Assembly: GCF_001078055.1 (NCBI RefSeq)
Contig: NZ_CP010777.1
Location: 3,935,001-3,999,000, forward strand
Source of the DNA: Rufibacter radiotolerans
Lineage (GTDB): Bacteria > Bacteroidota > Bacteroidia > Cytophagales > Hymenobacteraceae
Direction: 5' to 3'
DNA length: 64,000 nucleotides
Shown here: one piece after another, positions 17,201-25,841 of the stretch
How the letters are laid out: each line of letters opens with the position of its first letter
Position numbering within the stretch: position 1 is the first letter of the stretch
Made by a program: the position numbers and the translations under genes
The notes under the pieces: model-generated
Told to the model about the DNA's origin: nothing
Seen by the model: the letters and a program-made list of their open reading frames with translations, nothing else
The model's database searches: none

Positions 17201-17252
17201 CTTCCGGATTTGCAATCCGGAAGTATCGAAAGGGGGATTTGTAATCCCCTTT
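17201..17252. repeat. Paired hairpins of the GGATTTGnAATCC type
   Basis: CTTCCGGATTTGCAATCCGG is followed after a few bases by AAAGGGGGATTTGTAATCCC; both are hairpins built on the same ATTTG/AAT core. Similar pairs are frequent in Bacteroidota intergenic DNA as far as I know. Confidence 0.6.
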
Positions 17253-17615
17253 GGTGCACCTTTCGAGTCTTCGTTATTTACCCTGCAGATGCGCCCTCCT
17301 GTGTAAACACCCCCCTTCGCCTCAATTCCAGTCTTTACTTTGAGCGCCTCGCTTGTGGCCTTGAAATAACTCTAACTAAGAGCAAATAACAAAACTAGGC
17401 CGCAAGGGCAGTGCGAGGGGGAAAGACGGGGCCCCGCGGCCGTGAGCGCTCGGAGGGAAACCATGCAACAATATTGCATAAGGACTCAGGCGACTACCGC
17501 CACCACGCCAGCATAGGCAGAACAAATCATGCAGGACAACAGGCGAAAGCAAACAAAAGCAAACAATAGAATAAATACCCTCACAAACACTCTATATCAT
17601 CCCTTAAAAATAAAC

Positions 17616-17636
17616 TTTCATTAAATACTGAAAGTT
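17616..17636. promoter_or_regulatory. Operator-like motif, site 1 (before the GbsR gene)
   Basis: An inverted repeat AAACTTTCA / TGAAAGTTT with an eight-base centre. A related 21-base sequence (17 of 21 identical) lies before the next gene at 18185-18205. It overlaps the place expected for the -33 element of a promoter whose -7 is TATCTTTG at 17650-17657. Confidence 0.65.
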
Positions 17637-17649
17637 TAAAAACAATTTT

Positions 17650-17657
17650 TATCTTTG
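17650..17657 (+). promoter_or_regulatory. Probable -7 element TATCTTTG of the GbsR gene
   Basis: Matches TAnnTTTG and ends four bases before the ATG at 17662. If used, transcription would begin at or very near the start codon, giving a leaderless or almost leaderless mRNA. CTG at 17628-17630, 19 bases upstream, is a weak -33 inside the operator. Confidence 0.5.
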
Positions 17658-17661
17658 AGCC

Positions 17662-18168
17662 ATGGAGTTACCGGAAGCAAAGCAGCGATTCATTGAGGCC
17701 TGGGGAAAACTAGGGTCTGAGTGGGGCATCAACCGCACCATGGCGCAGGTGCATGCCTTGCTGTTGATTTCGCCGGAGGCTTTGACCACAGAGCAAGTGA
17801 TGAAGCAACTGCAGATTTCCAGGGGGAACGCCAACATGACCTTGCGGGACCTCATGAACTGGGGCCTGATTGAGAAACAGCACCGCAGCGGCGAGCGCAA
17901 AGAATATTTCTTCGCAGAGAAAGACGTCTGGACCATTGCCCGCCAGGTAGCCAAAGAACGGAAGCGCCGGGAGTTGGAACCGGTCCTGAAGCTCCTGAAC
18001 CAATTGCAGGAAGTACAGGGCAATGACCAGGATCCTGAGTTCAACACCTTTAAGACCACCGTCACAGACATTAACAAACTGGCCGGAAACGTGGACAAAA
18101 CCCTGGAGACCATGCTGAAGGCAGAGGAAAACTGGTTCTTCGGGTCCATCTTCAAACTGTTCAAATAA
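17662..18168 (+). CDS. GbsR/MarR-family transcriptional regulator
   Basis: 168 residues of the GbsR type (AQVHALLLISPEALTTEQVM, then LQISRGNANMTLRDLMNWGL: winged helix at about 27-90) followed by a C-terminal helical region. It probably represses its own promoter and that of the membrane protein 71 bases downstream, because a shared inverted repeat lies before both. The inducer is unknown; GbsR itself senses choline in Bacillus, but that need not apply here. Confidence 0.9.
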   Translation: MELPEAKQRFIEAWGKLGSEWGINRTMAQVHALLLISPEALTTEQVMKQLQISRGNANMTLRDLMNWGLIEKQHRSGERKEYFFAEKDVWTIARQVAKERKRRELEPVLKLLNQLQEVQGNDQDPEFNTFKTTVTDINKLAGNVDKTLETMLKAEENWFFGSIFKLFK

Positions 18169-18184
18169 TTTTTTTACCTATATA

Positions 18185-18205
18185 TTTCATTTTTTACTGA
18201 AGGTT
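18185..18205. promoter_or_regulatory. Operator-like motif, site 2
   Basis: TTTCATTTTTTACTGAAGGTT shares TTTCATT and TACTGAA with site 1 at the same spacing. It ends 34 bases before the ATG at 18240. Confidence 0.6.
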
Positions 18206-18239
18206 CAATATTTATCATTCACTCTTCAACCCTACTACT

Positions 18240-18608
18240 ATGAATTACTTTATCCTCACCTACGCTGTTTACCTCACCGTCAGCATTGGCCTCACCATGT
18301 GGGTCGCCCGGGTTTTGTTCAACAATGGCCGCATCTTCCTAGTGGACATCTTTCAGGGGAACACCCATCTGGCCGACTCCGTCAATAAGCTGCTGGTAGT
18401 GGGCTTCTACCTCATTAACGTTGGCTACATGAGCCTGGCCTTAAAAGAGGCGGGCACCATTGGTTCTGTGCAGGCGGTGGTAGAAGTACTCAGCCAGAAA
18501 CTGGGCTGGATCATCCTCATCCTGGGCGCTATGCACTTCCTCAACCTGATCATTTTCTTCAAGCTCCGGAACCGCGCCCTCAGCCAGTTGGCACCTAAAG
18601 CCGTCTAA
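18240..18608 (+). CDS. Small membrane protein in the GbsR cluster
   Basis: 122 residues with three hydrophobic helices at about 3-27, 47-67 and 85-108, and a conserved-looking loop between the first two (NNGRIFLVDIFQGNTHLADS). I do not recognise a named family. It follows the regulator, has its own operator-like site, and ends four bases before the epimerase start, so they are translated from one transcript. Confidence 0.8.
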   Translation: MNYFILTYAVYLTVSIGLTMWVARVLFNNGRIFLVDIFQGNTHLADSVNKLLVVGFYLINVGYMSLALKEAGTIGSVQAVVEVLSQKLGWIILILGAMHFLNLIIFFKLRNRALSQLAPKAV

Positions 18609-18612
18609 AGTC

Positions 18613-19524
18613 ATGGCCAGAATCATTTTAGCGGGTGGCAGCGGCTTTACCGGGCAGCTGCTCACCCGCCACTTCCTCGCCAGAGGCGATGAGGTGGTCA
18701 TTCTAACCAGAACCCCAGACAAAGGCCCCACTGCAGCCCAACACGTTTACTGGGACGCCACCACCCTGGGGCCCTGGGCCCAGCACTTGGAAAACGCCGA
18801 TGTGCTCCTTAACCTCACGGGCAAAAGCGTGAACTGCCGCTACCATGAAAAGAACAAACGGGCCATTCTCTCCTCCCGGGTCAATGCCACGCAGGTCTTG
18901 GGCCAGGCGCTCCGGCTCCTGAAGCACCCGCCCAAGGTGTGGCTCAACGCCGCCTCCGCCACCATTTACCGGCACGCGCAGGACCGCCCGCAAGATGAGC
19001 GCACCGGCGAGGTGGGCAAAGGTTTTTCTGTAGAGGTATGCCAGGCCTGGGAAAGCACGTTCTTTGGGCAAGAGACGCCCGGTACCCGGAAAGTGGCGCT
19101 CCGGATGGCGATTGTGCTGGACAAAGACGGCGGCGTGATGCCCTACTTCCTGAATCTGGCCCGCTTCGGGTTGGGCGGCCGCCAGGGGAACGGACTGCAG
19201 TGCTTCAGCTGGATCCACGCCCAGGACCTGGTGGAAAGCATTGATTTCCTGATAGCGCACCAGGAACTGGAAGGCGTTTTCAACCTGGCTTCCCCGCGGC
19301 CGGTGCCCAACCACCACTTCATGTGCGCCGTGCGGCAGGCCCTGAAAGCACCCTTCGGGTTGCCTGCCACCAAATGGATGCTGGAGATAGGCGCCCTGGT
19401 GCTGGGCACAGAAACAGAGCTGCTCCTGAAAAGCCGTTGGGTGGTACCCACCCGCCTGCTGGAAGCCGGTTACCGATTCAAGGTCAACACCATTGAGGAG
19501 GCGGTAAAGCTGTGCGTGGAATAA
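18613..19524 (+). CDS. TIGR01777-family NAD-dependent epimerase (YfcH-like)
   Basis: 303 residues. The Rossmann signature ILAGGSGFTGQLLTRHFLAR, then LLNLTGKSVNCRYHEKNK and the C-terminal LLKSRWVVPTRLLEAGYRFK are diagnostic of the TIGR01777/DUF1731 group of extended SDR proteins. The substrate of this group is not established. Cotranscription with a GbsR regulator and a neighbouring DUF2071 protein is a recurring theme in this phylum, as I recall. Confidence 0.93.
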   Translation: MARIILAGGSGFTGQLLTRHFLARGDEVVILTRTPDKGPTAAQHVYWDATTLGPWAQHLENADVLLNLTGKSVNCRYHEKNKRAILSSRVNATQVLGQALRLLKHPPKVWLNAASATIYRHAQDRPQDERTGEVGKGFSVEVCQAWESTFFGQETPGTRKVALRMAIVLDKDGGVMPYFLNLARFGLGGRQGNGLQCFSWIHAQDLVESIDFLIAHQELEGVFNLASPRPVPNHHFMCAVRQALKAPFGLPATKWMLEIGALVLGTETELLLKSRWVVPTRLLEAGYRFKVNTIEEAVKLCVE

Positions 19525-19527
19525 GGC

Positions 19528-19565
19528 CGTTTTGAGCCCGTTTTCCGGAAAACGGGCTCAAAACG
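19528..19565. repeat. Family I palindrome, perfect copy
   Basis: CGTTTTGAGCCCGTTTTCC mirrored without a loop: 19-base perfect arms. It starts four bases after the epimerase stop. The variant core GAGCCC is changed on both arms compared with AGGCCT, so pairing is kept. Confidence 0.85.
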
Positions 19566-19674
19566 CAGAATTGAGAATCACTGCGGGGATCAGAAGTATT
19601 GGTCAGTTGTCAGGACCCAAGACCCTTTATCAAAACATTGTTCCCCTATTTAGCTTCCCTTACTTTCCAGTAGC

Positions 19675-20394
19675 ATGAAAAAGACATTTTTGAAGGCAGA
19701 GTGGCGAAAGCTGCTCATGGCCAACTACCAGATAGACCCACAAGTGCTGATGCCCTACCTGCCGCACGGCACGGAGCTGGACCTCTGGAACAACACCTGC
19801 TACGTGAGCCTGATTGGTTTTCTGTTTCTCAAGACCCGGGTGAAAGGGATTGCCGTGCCGTTCCATTCAGACTTTGAGGAGGTGAACCTGCGGTTTTACG
19901 TGAAGCATCTGGAGAACGGCGTCTACAAACGGGGCGTGGTCTTTTTAAAGGAAATTGTGCCTAAACCAGCCATCACGTTTGTGGCCAATACGCTGTACGG
20001 GGAGAAGTATGAAACCCGGCCCATGCGCCATAGCTGGCAAACGCAGCCAGATTCCCAGACCGTGGAGTATGCTTGGAAACAGAAAGAGTGGCATTCTTTA
20101 AGCGCTTCCGCCGACTTACGCTCCTACCCTATCACCGTAGGCAGCGAGGAAGAATTCATTACCGAGCATTTCTGGGGCTACACCAGAATCAACGCAAACA
20201 CTACTTCCATGTATGAGGTGGCGCACCCGCGGTGGGAGGTATACCCGGTGCAAGACTATGCCATTAACGTTGATTTCAGGGCGGTATACGGACCAGAATT
20301 CGCGTTTCTGGGCCAGGCGGTGCCCCGGTCTGTGTTTCTGGCCGAAGGCTCAGAGATTCTGGTCATGGACGGCGGGAAACTACAAGGTCTTTAG
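19675..20394 (+). CDS. DUF2071 (YqjF-like) protein
   Basis: 239 residues. FLKAEWRKLLMANYQIDPQV, LMPYLPHGTELDLWN and YVSLIGFLF are the hallmark of DUF2071, whose fold resembles acetoacetate decarboxylase. No activity is known. The gene is separated from the epimerase by a palindrome, so it may have its own transcript. Its stop overlaps the stop of the convergent kinase gene by four bases. Confidence 0.9.
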   Translation: MKKTFLKAEWRKLLMANYQIDPQVLMPYLPHGTELDLWNNTCYVSLIGFLFLKTRVKGIAVPFHSDFEEVNLRFYVKHLENGVYKRGVVFLKEIVPKPAITFVANTLYGEKYETRPMRHSWQTQPDSQTVEYAWKQKEWHSLSASADLRSYPITVGSEEEFITEHFWGYTRINANTTSMYEVAHPRWEVYPVQDYAINVDFRAVYGPEFAFLGQAVPRSVFLAEGSEILVMDGGKLQGL

Positions 20395-22511
20395 CGCTTA
20401 AAGTACACCTTGAACGTGGTGCCTTCCCCTATAGCGGTTTCTACCTCTATGTAGCCGCCGGCATTCTCCACAATCCGTTTGACAATGTAAAGGCCAATGC
20501 CGGTACCCTCCACGTGGTCATGCAGACGCTTGAACATGTAGAAAATCTTGTCTTTGTCAGCCTCATTCATCCCCAAGCCGTTGTCTGAAACGGTTAGGAT
20601 CACCTGCTGGGGCGTGACCTCGGTTTTAACCTTGATCTGGGGCACCCGGTCCGGGGCCTGGTACTTAAGGGCGTTGCTGAAGAGGTTGTAGAAAATGCTC
20701 CGTGCGTTTTTAGCCGAGAACCGGATGACGGAGTTAGGTGTGAAATCCAGCTCTACCTGGGCCTTTGTGTCTCTGATGATGTTCTCAAAGTCCAGCATTA
20801 CCTCCTCTACTACCTGGGGCAAGTGAATGGAGGAGATCTCCTCCTCGTCTTCGCGCTGAATTCTGGCTACGTCTGTCAGGTCAGACACGGCCCGCTTGAA
20901 CCGGTCCACCGAAGATTGCATGAGTGCCAGAATACGTTGCACCACGTCTTCCTGCAGGGTTTTTTCCGGTAGGTATTCCACCAGGGTGCTTAGGAGGCCT
21001 TCAATGTTAGAGATGGGGGCTTTGAGGTCATGCGAGGCCGAGTACACAAAGTTGTCAAGGTCGGCGTTGACGGCCAGCAGCTCACGGTTCATGGCTTCCA
21101 TTTCCTGGCGAGCCTCTACCTGTTCATTTATCTCAATGGCCACCGCCACCACGCCGGTAATCACGCCATTGGCATTACGCAACGGGTGGTAGACAAAACT
21201 GACATAGGCGGTCTCCAGCTTTCCTTCATTCTCCAGCACCACTGGCAACTCATTGTTCACATAGGGCACCCCGGTAGTGTAAACGTTTTCCAGTAAGGTG
21301 ACAATGCCCTGATCACTGATTTCAGGCAGCGCCTCCAGAATGGGTTTACCTATCACGTCTTCATGCTTCTTGCGCCAGATCCGGCAGATACCGGGGTTGG
21401 CTAGTTCCACTATAAATTGGGGGCCCCGCATAATACAAACGGCCACGGGCGCCTGTTCAAACAGATCCACCAGATCGGCTTGCTGGCGGGCAGCTTCCTC
21501 GCGGGCACGCACCCCGGCAATGGAGGTGGCAATCTGATTGGCTACCAACTCATGGAAATTCTGATAATTCTGGTCATAGGGCAACTCTTTACTGATGCCC
21601 GAAACCAGAAACCCTAATTGTTGGTCTTGTCCTTGCCTAAAGAGCGGCAGCACCACGGCCCTACTCACCTGATCTGGCGCCCCAGCCAATGGTTGCAACC
21701 GCGAATAACTGCTCAGTTGCTCGGCAATAACGGCCTGCCTGGTGCGCAGCGCCTGTACCAAGGGCCAGTGCGCCAGTTCGCCATCTTCCTGCAGTTGCAC
21801 CAACTGAGCGGTCTCTGAGGTTTCATCGCCGGCGGCGCCGCATAGCCTGGCCTCGGTTTCAAGGAGGTTCAGGAGGTAAATCTGGCAGAACGGAATATCA
21901 CTGGGGTTCTGGGCCAGGATCTGGCAGGCGGTATGGCAGGCCTCTTCCAGGGTTTTCAAGGGCGAGATGCCATCTGAGATGTCTTTCAGGGTCTTGAGGC
22001 GGCGCTGGCCCAGCACCGTGCTGGTGACCTCAAAGCAGGCGCAGAAAACACCCTCCACCTGGCCCTGGTCATTGAAGGCCGGGCTATAGGAAAAGGTCCA
22101 GTAGGTTTCCTCAGAGAAGCCTTTGCGTTCCAGAAACAGTTTCAGCTCCTCGGCATAGAAAGACTTGCCGCCCTGTAAAATCTCTTCGGCCACATTGCCA
22201 ATGTCTTTCCAGATTTCGGCCCAGAGTGTACGGGCAGAGGTGCCCAGCGCCCCCGGGTGCTTGTCACCCAGGGCAGGCAGGTAGGCGTCATTGTGGAACG
22301 CGTACAGGTCTTTTGACCACCAGATGAACATGGGGAAATCTGAGTTGAGGAGCAGCCGGATGTTAGTTTTCAGGCTTTGGGGCCAGTGATCTGGGGTACC
22401 CAGGGGGTGCTCCTCCCAGTTATAGCCCCGCATGAGGGCACCCATTTCGCCACCTCCCTGGAACAGATGAAGGCCATTTTCTGTGGGAGTGGTCTGGGCG
22501 GTAGAGGGCAT
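20391..22511 (-). CDS. Soluble hybrid-less sensor histidine kinase (PAS-GAF-PAS)
   Basis: 706 residues with no membrane helix. Order: a PAS-like domain (about 30-165, starting GYNWEEHPLGTPDHWPQSLK as in many Bacteroidota cytosolic kinases), GAF (about 170-335), PAS (about 345-465), HisKA with His494 in YSASHDLKAPI, and HATPase (NALKYQ, VSDNGLGMN, GTGIGLYIVKRIVE). No receiver domain is attached and no response regulator is adjacent, so its partner is encoded elsewhere. Likely senses a cytoplasmic signal. Confidence 0.93.
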   Translation of the reverse strand: MPSTAQTTPTENGLHLFQGGGEMGALMRGYNWEEHPLGTPDHWPQSLKTNIRLLLNSDFPMFIWWSKDLYAFHNDAYLPALGDKHPGALGTSARTLWAEIWKDIGNVAEEILQGGKSFYAEELKLFLERKGFSEETYWTFSYSPAFNDQGQVEGVFCACFEVTSTVLGQRRLKTLKDISDGISPLKTLEEACHTACQILAQNPSDIPFCQIYLLNLLETEARLCGAAGDETSETAQLVQLQEDGELAHWPLVQALRTRQAVIAEQLSSYSRLQPLAGAPDQVSRAVVLPLFRQGQDQQLGFLVSGISKELPYDQNYQNFHELVANQIATSIAGVRAREEAARQQADLVDLFEQAPVAVCIMRGPQFIVELANPGICRIWRKKHEDVIGKPILEALPEISDQGIVTLLENVYTTGVPYVNNELPVVLENEGKLETAYVSFVYHPLRNANGVITGVVAVAIEINEQVEARQEMEAMNRELLAVNADLDNFVYSASHDLKAPISNIEGLLSTLVEYLPEKTLQEDVVQRILALMQSSVDRFKRAVSDLTDVARIQREDEEEISSIHLPQVVEEVMLDFENIIRDTKAQVELDFTPNSVIRFSAKNARSIFYNLFSNALKYQAPDRVPQIKVKTEVTPQQVILTVSDNGLGMNEADKDKIFYMFKRLHDHVEGTGIGLYIVKRIVENAGGYIEVETAIGEGTTFKVYFKR

Positions 22512-22640
22512 AACGAGGGGCTTTGAATTGGGAATTATAACGTATACGATAAACTCGCCCGCAGGAACAGCTACCGCACCAGGTATCCGCAGAAAACCGG
22601 GGCCAGACTAAAAGGTACTTGGCCGCCGGGCCAATAGAAA

Positions 22641-22690
22641 CCGGTGCGTTTTGGGCCTGTTTTTCTGAAAACAGGCCCAAAACGCACCGG
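22641..22690. repeat. Family I palindrome, perfect copy
   Basis: Perfect 23-base arms (22641-22663, 22668-22690) with core GCGTTTTGGGCCTGTTTT. It lies 3' of the TonB-type receptor gene (minus strand) and upstream of the kinase. Confidence 0.85.
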
Positions 22691-22741
22691 CAAGGCTTTT
22701 CCAGGTCTGGTTACTCCTGGCTAAGATAGGTATCTTTTACG

Positions 22742-25537
22742 TTAGAATCTGATAATTGAGTTGGTGCCGCCCACTTTGCCCCCAAAGTTGCGGATGTTGT
22801 AGGTGAAGGTGAGCAGCCCATAGCGGCGCAGCACCACCGTCTGGTAATCTTCAATGAGGTTTTCCCTAATGGTGCGGTACGTGCTTATGTTCTGGTCCAG
22901 CAGGTCAAAGACGGACAGTTTCAGCTGTGCCCGGTCGTTTTTCATGAAAAGGAAGGTGACCCCGGCATTTAAGCGGCCCACGTCTTTCCGGATGCCCGGC
23001 GCCACGTTGGAGTTATAGGAGTAATCAAAGGTAGCCTCCCACACCAGTTTCTTGGGCACCCGCAGCACCAGACCGGTTCTGGAACTGCGGGTAAAATAGC
23101 TCAGGTTCTGGAACAAGCCGTTTTCATACCTGCTGTTGCGGGTACCTATGGAGAAGCTCTCATTGAACTCAAACTTGTCATTGAGGTTCACCCGCGCCTC
23201 CAGCCGTGGGTTCACGTTCAAGGTCTGGCCGTAGCCCCTAAGGTTATTGAGCAGGATTAAGGTACGCACGTAAGAAAAGAACATAGACATGCCCAGGCTA
23301 AACTGCTTTTTGCCGTCAAACTTAAAGTCTCTGTTCACGCTGGCGTTGCCGTTCAGGTCCCAGTTGCCGTCTGTGTTGACGGGGCGCGTGGTTTGCACGC
23401 CCGTAGTTCTGTCCAGGGTTCTGGCGCGGGTCACGGCGTCTTGGCTGATGCTACCCGAAAGGTAGGCCCAGTACGTGACAGACCGCTTGGCGTCTGTGTG
23501 CCTGAAATTAAGGTTTACGCTATTGGAGATGGTAGGCGACAGGCTGGGGTTTCCCTGCTGAATGAAAAGGGGGTTGGACTGGTCGGTGACCGGCTGCAAA
23601 TCTGCCACTGATGGTTCCCGCACGTTCACGTTATAGCTCATGGAAAACTGTTTCCAGTTGACGTTCAATGACGGGAACACATAAAAGTAATTCTGCTGGA
23701 TGGGCTGCACTTTCTGAAAGGTGTTGTTAATGTCCAGCAAGGTAAGCCGCACGCCGGGCTGCAGGGTCAGGTCCTTCACTTTCCATTTCATGCTGCTGGT
23801 AAGGTAGTGGCGCATTCCCTCTCTTTCCACCTCATCTGACAGCCCAGGCACCAGTTGGGTATACTGGCCGCTTTCTGTGGCGGCATTGTAGGTGGCTATC
23901 TGGTTGTTGTCCTGAAAGTATTCTGCGTTGTACCTGAACACCGCGCTCAGGCTTTTGCTGAAGGGCTCTGTATAGGAGAAGGACGTGTTCACAGATTTGT
24001 TGGCCACCTCATTGTCGCGCAACTGGTCCAGCTCACTGGTGTAAAACTGCGGCCGGTAAAACTCATTGAAGACCTGGTAGTATTGCTCCTGGTCTCCGTT
24101 GTTGAAGTTATAGGTACCGTAGAAATTGAAAACGCGGCCTTTCTTCCTGCGGGAGCTCCGGTCAAAGGAAAGATTACCGGAGAAGGTGTTGGTGCCGTTG
24201 TTTACCCGCTGGTCATTGCTGCTTCTGTTCAACAGCTCATTGGCGCTCTGCACGGTACGGATGTTGGAGGTTATCCCGGCGAAGCTGTTGGCCAACGTGA
24301 CGCTGGGCGAGAAGCTCAGGTTGGTCACCGAGTCTATCTTCCAGTCTATCCGGCCTCCAATCTTGTGGTTGCGGCTTTCCCGGCCCTGGTCCCAGACCCG
24401 GCGGGTGTTGATGGTATCCTTATCCAGGCTTTGCGCCGAGTTCACTATCTGGTTCAGGTCTGCGTCTATGCCGCCGTAGAAGTACTGCAGGTTAAGTTTC
24501 ACGCCGCCCTTGAGCAGGGTATTGAAGTTACCCCCCGCCCCTGAGGATTGCTGGATCCCTTCCTCGGTGGCGCCAAAGGAGATCCCGTTCACGGCAATGC
24601 CGCCGTCACTGCGCATCATGATCATGTTCATGCCACTGCGGTTAAAGCCGCCAATACGCGAGATGTCTTCAAACCCGAAGCCGGGGCGGTTGAGGTTATT
24701 GGAGTAGCCCAGTAGACTCACCTGGGTGGTGTCCCGGAAGATGTTGAGAATACCGCCGCCTTCATACCGGTCATTGTTGCCTTTACCGGCGTACAGTTTC
24801 CCAAACGCGCCCTGCTTAATGCCTTTCTTCAGCTTGAGGTTGATCACCTGCGGAATCTCATTCACAGACATGTCCGGGTCTTTCCGCAGGGCATCTGGGT
24901 CATTGACTACCTGCACCTTGGCAATCATGTCGGCGGGCAGGTTGCGCGAGGCCACTTTGGGGTCATTCCCGAAGAACTCCTTCCCGTCTACCAGAATCTT
25001 GTTCACCGCCTTTCCGTTGACTGCTATGTTGCCAGACCCGTCTACAGACACGCCGGGCAGCTTTTTAAGAAGGTCTTCCAGCAAGGCGGTAGGCAGGGTT
25101 TTAAAGGAATTGGCATTGAACTCCAGGGTATCTTTTCTTACCACAATTGGGGGCGCCTCTGACTCAATCACCACTTCGCCCAGCAGGTTATCTGCCTGGG
25201 TCATGTCAATCTGCCCCAGGTCCCGCACCGGGTCACTGGTCGTCAAGACAAATTCTTTCCGGAAAACTTTGAACCCGGTCATGGTCACCACAATTCTGAG
25301 CGGCTGGTCCAGGGCCAGACCCGGCACCTTAAAATTCCCCTTTTCGTCACTTACCCTAAAGGTCACCAGCGTGGTGTCCTGGGCGGTGTACACGGCAATA
25401 GTGGCATAAGAGAGCACTTCTTTGTGGGTGGCGTCCCATAGCTTGCCTTTTACTTCACCCTTTCGGATCTGTGCGAAAACAGAGGTTGATCCCACACCAA
25501 AAAGCAGCAGGGCTAAGACAAAGTAGAAAGATTTCAT
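22742..25537 (-). CDS. TonB-dependent-receptor-like outer-membrane barrel
   Basis: 931 residues. Signal peptide (MKSFYFVLALLLFGVGSTSV), a carboxypeptidase-regulatory-like beta domain at about 28-112, a plug domain with LLEDLLKKLPGVSVDGSGNI and LVDGKEFFGNDPKVASRNLP, then a long barrel ending in FTYNIRNFGGKVGGTNSIIR. This is the outer-membrane beta-barrel (OMP_b-brl_3) class rather than SusC; no SusD-like partner is adjacent. No typical TonB box is obvious. Ligand unknown. Confidence 0.9.
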   Translation of the reverse strand: MKSFYFVLALLLFGVGSTSVFAQIRKGEVKGKLWDATHKEVLSYATIAVYTAQDTTLVTFRVSDEKGNFKVPGLALDQPLRIVVTMTGFKVFRKEFVLTTSDPVRDLGQIDMTQADNLLGEVVIESEAPPIVVRKDTLEFNANSFKTLPTALLEDLLKKLPGVSVDGSGNIAVNGKAVNKILVDGKEFFGNDPKVASRNLPADMIAKVQVVNDPDALRKDPDMSVNEIPQVINLKLKKGIKQGAFGKLYAGKGNNDRYEGGGILNIFRDTTQVSLLGYSNNLNRPGFGFEDISRIGGFNRSGMNMIMMRSDGGIAVNGISFGATEEGIQQSSGAGGNFNTLLKGGVKLNLQYFYGGIDADLNQIVNSAQSLDKDTINTRRVWDQGRESRNHKIGGRIDWKIDSVTNLSFSPSVTLANSFAGITSNIRTVQSANELLNRSSNDQRVNNGTNTFSGNLSFDRSSRRKKGRVFNFYGTYNFNNGDQEQYYQVFNEFYRPQFYTSELDQLRDNEVANKSVNTSFSYTEPFSKSLSAVFRYNAEYFQDNNQIATYNAATESGQYTQLVPGLSDEVEREGMRHYLTSSMKWKVKDLTLQPGVRLTLLDINNTFQKVQPIQQNYFYVFPSLNVNWKQFSMSYNVNVREPSVADLQPVTDQSNPLFIQQGNPSLSPTISNSVNLNFRHTDAKRSVTYWAYLSGSISQDAVTRARTLDRTTGVQTTRPVNTDGNWDLNGNASVNRDFKFDGKKQFSLGMSMFFSYVRTLILLNNLRGYGQTLNVNPRLEARVNLNDKFEFNESFSIGTRNSRYENGLFQNLSYFTRSSRTGLVLRVPKKLVWEATFDYSYNSNVAPGIRKDVGRLNAGVTFLFMKNDRAQLKLSVFDLLDQNISTYRTIRENLIEDYQTVVLRRYGLLTFTYNIRNFGGKVGGTNSIIRF

Positions 25538-25841
25538 AAAGGGGTGTAAGGGGTGTTTTGCGGTACAATTCCGGGTAATGATAAGATATTTTCTAATCTG
25601 GTAAAAGCCCCTCGCCTCCCCTTCCGGCCCTATAAGCTCTTTTTTAAGTACCAGACGGGGTGGTGGCTCGTTTTTTAAGAAATATTTAACTTCCAGGCAC
25701 TACGGGTGGCCTTTGGCAGAAATAGGCTGACCGGCTTAGGCCCCCTCCGCCTGAACCTATCTGTCTTTATCCCGTTATATAGCGGAATACCTATCCTTAG
25801 TTGGTGTAGGTACATTCTTTAGGTTTACTAATCCTCTTATC
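25538..25841. other. Divergent spacer between the barrel and yceI genes
   Basis: 304 bases with no coding potential. It carries two similar CTTTTTTAAG/CGTTTTTTAAG runs (near 25630 and 25670) but no clear promoter or hairpin that I can support. Confidence 0.5.

Larger units (their letters stand above)
16967..17610. other. Repeat-rich intergenic stretch without a gene
   Basis: About 640 bases. From left to right: the second copy of the 34-bp repeat (17058-17091), a GTTGTTGG..CACCAACAAC hairpin (17128-17154), two hairpins of the form GGATTTGnAATCC (17201-17223 and 17230-17252), and an inverted GCCTCGC..GGCC / GGCC..GCGAGG pair (17346-17419). The open frame at 17022-17306 is made from these repeats and is not a gene. 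The part from 17520 is AT-rich and leads into the regulator promoter. Confidence 0.7.

Noticed and set aside
17022..17306. 94-codon frame in the 17-kb gap
   Set aside because: It is composed of dispersed repeats and hairpins; no homology or start signal supports it.
23855..24544. 229-codon frame opposite the barrel gene
   Set aside because: Typical GC-rich antisense shadow; the barrel gene on the other strand is unmistakable.
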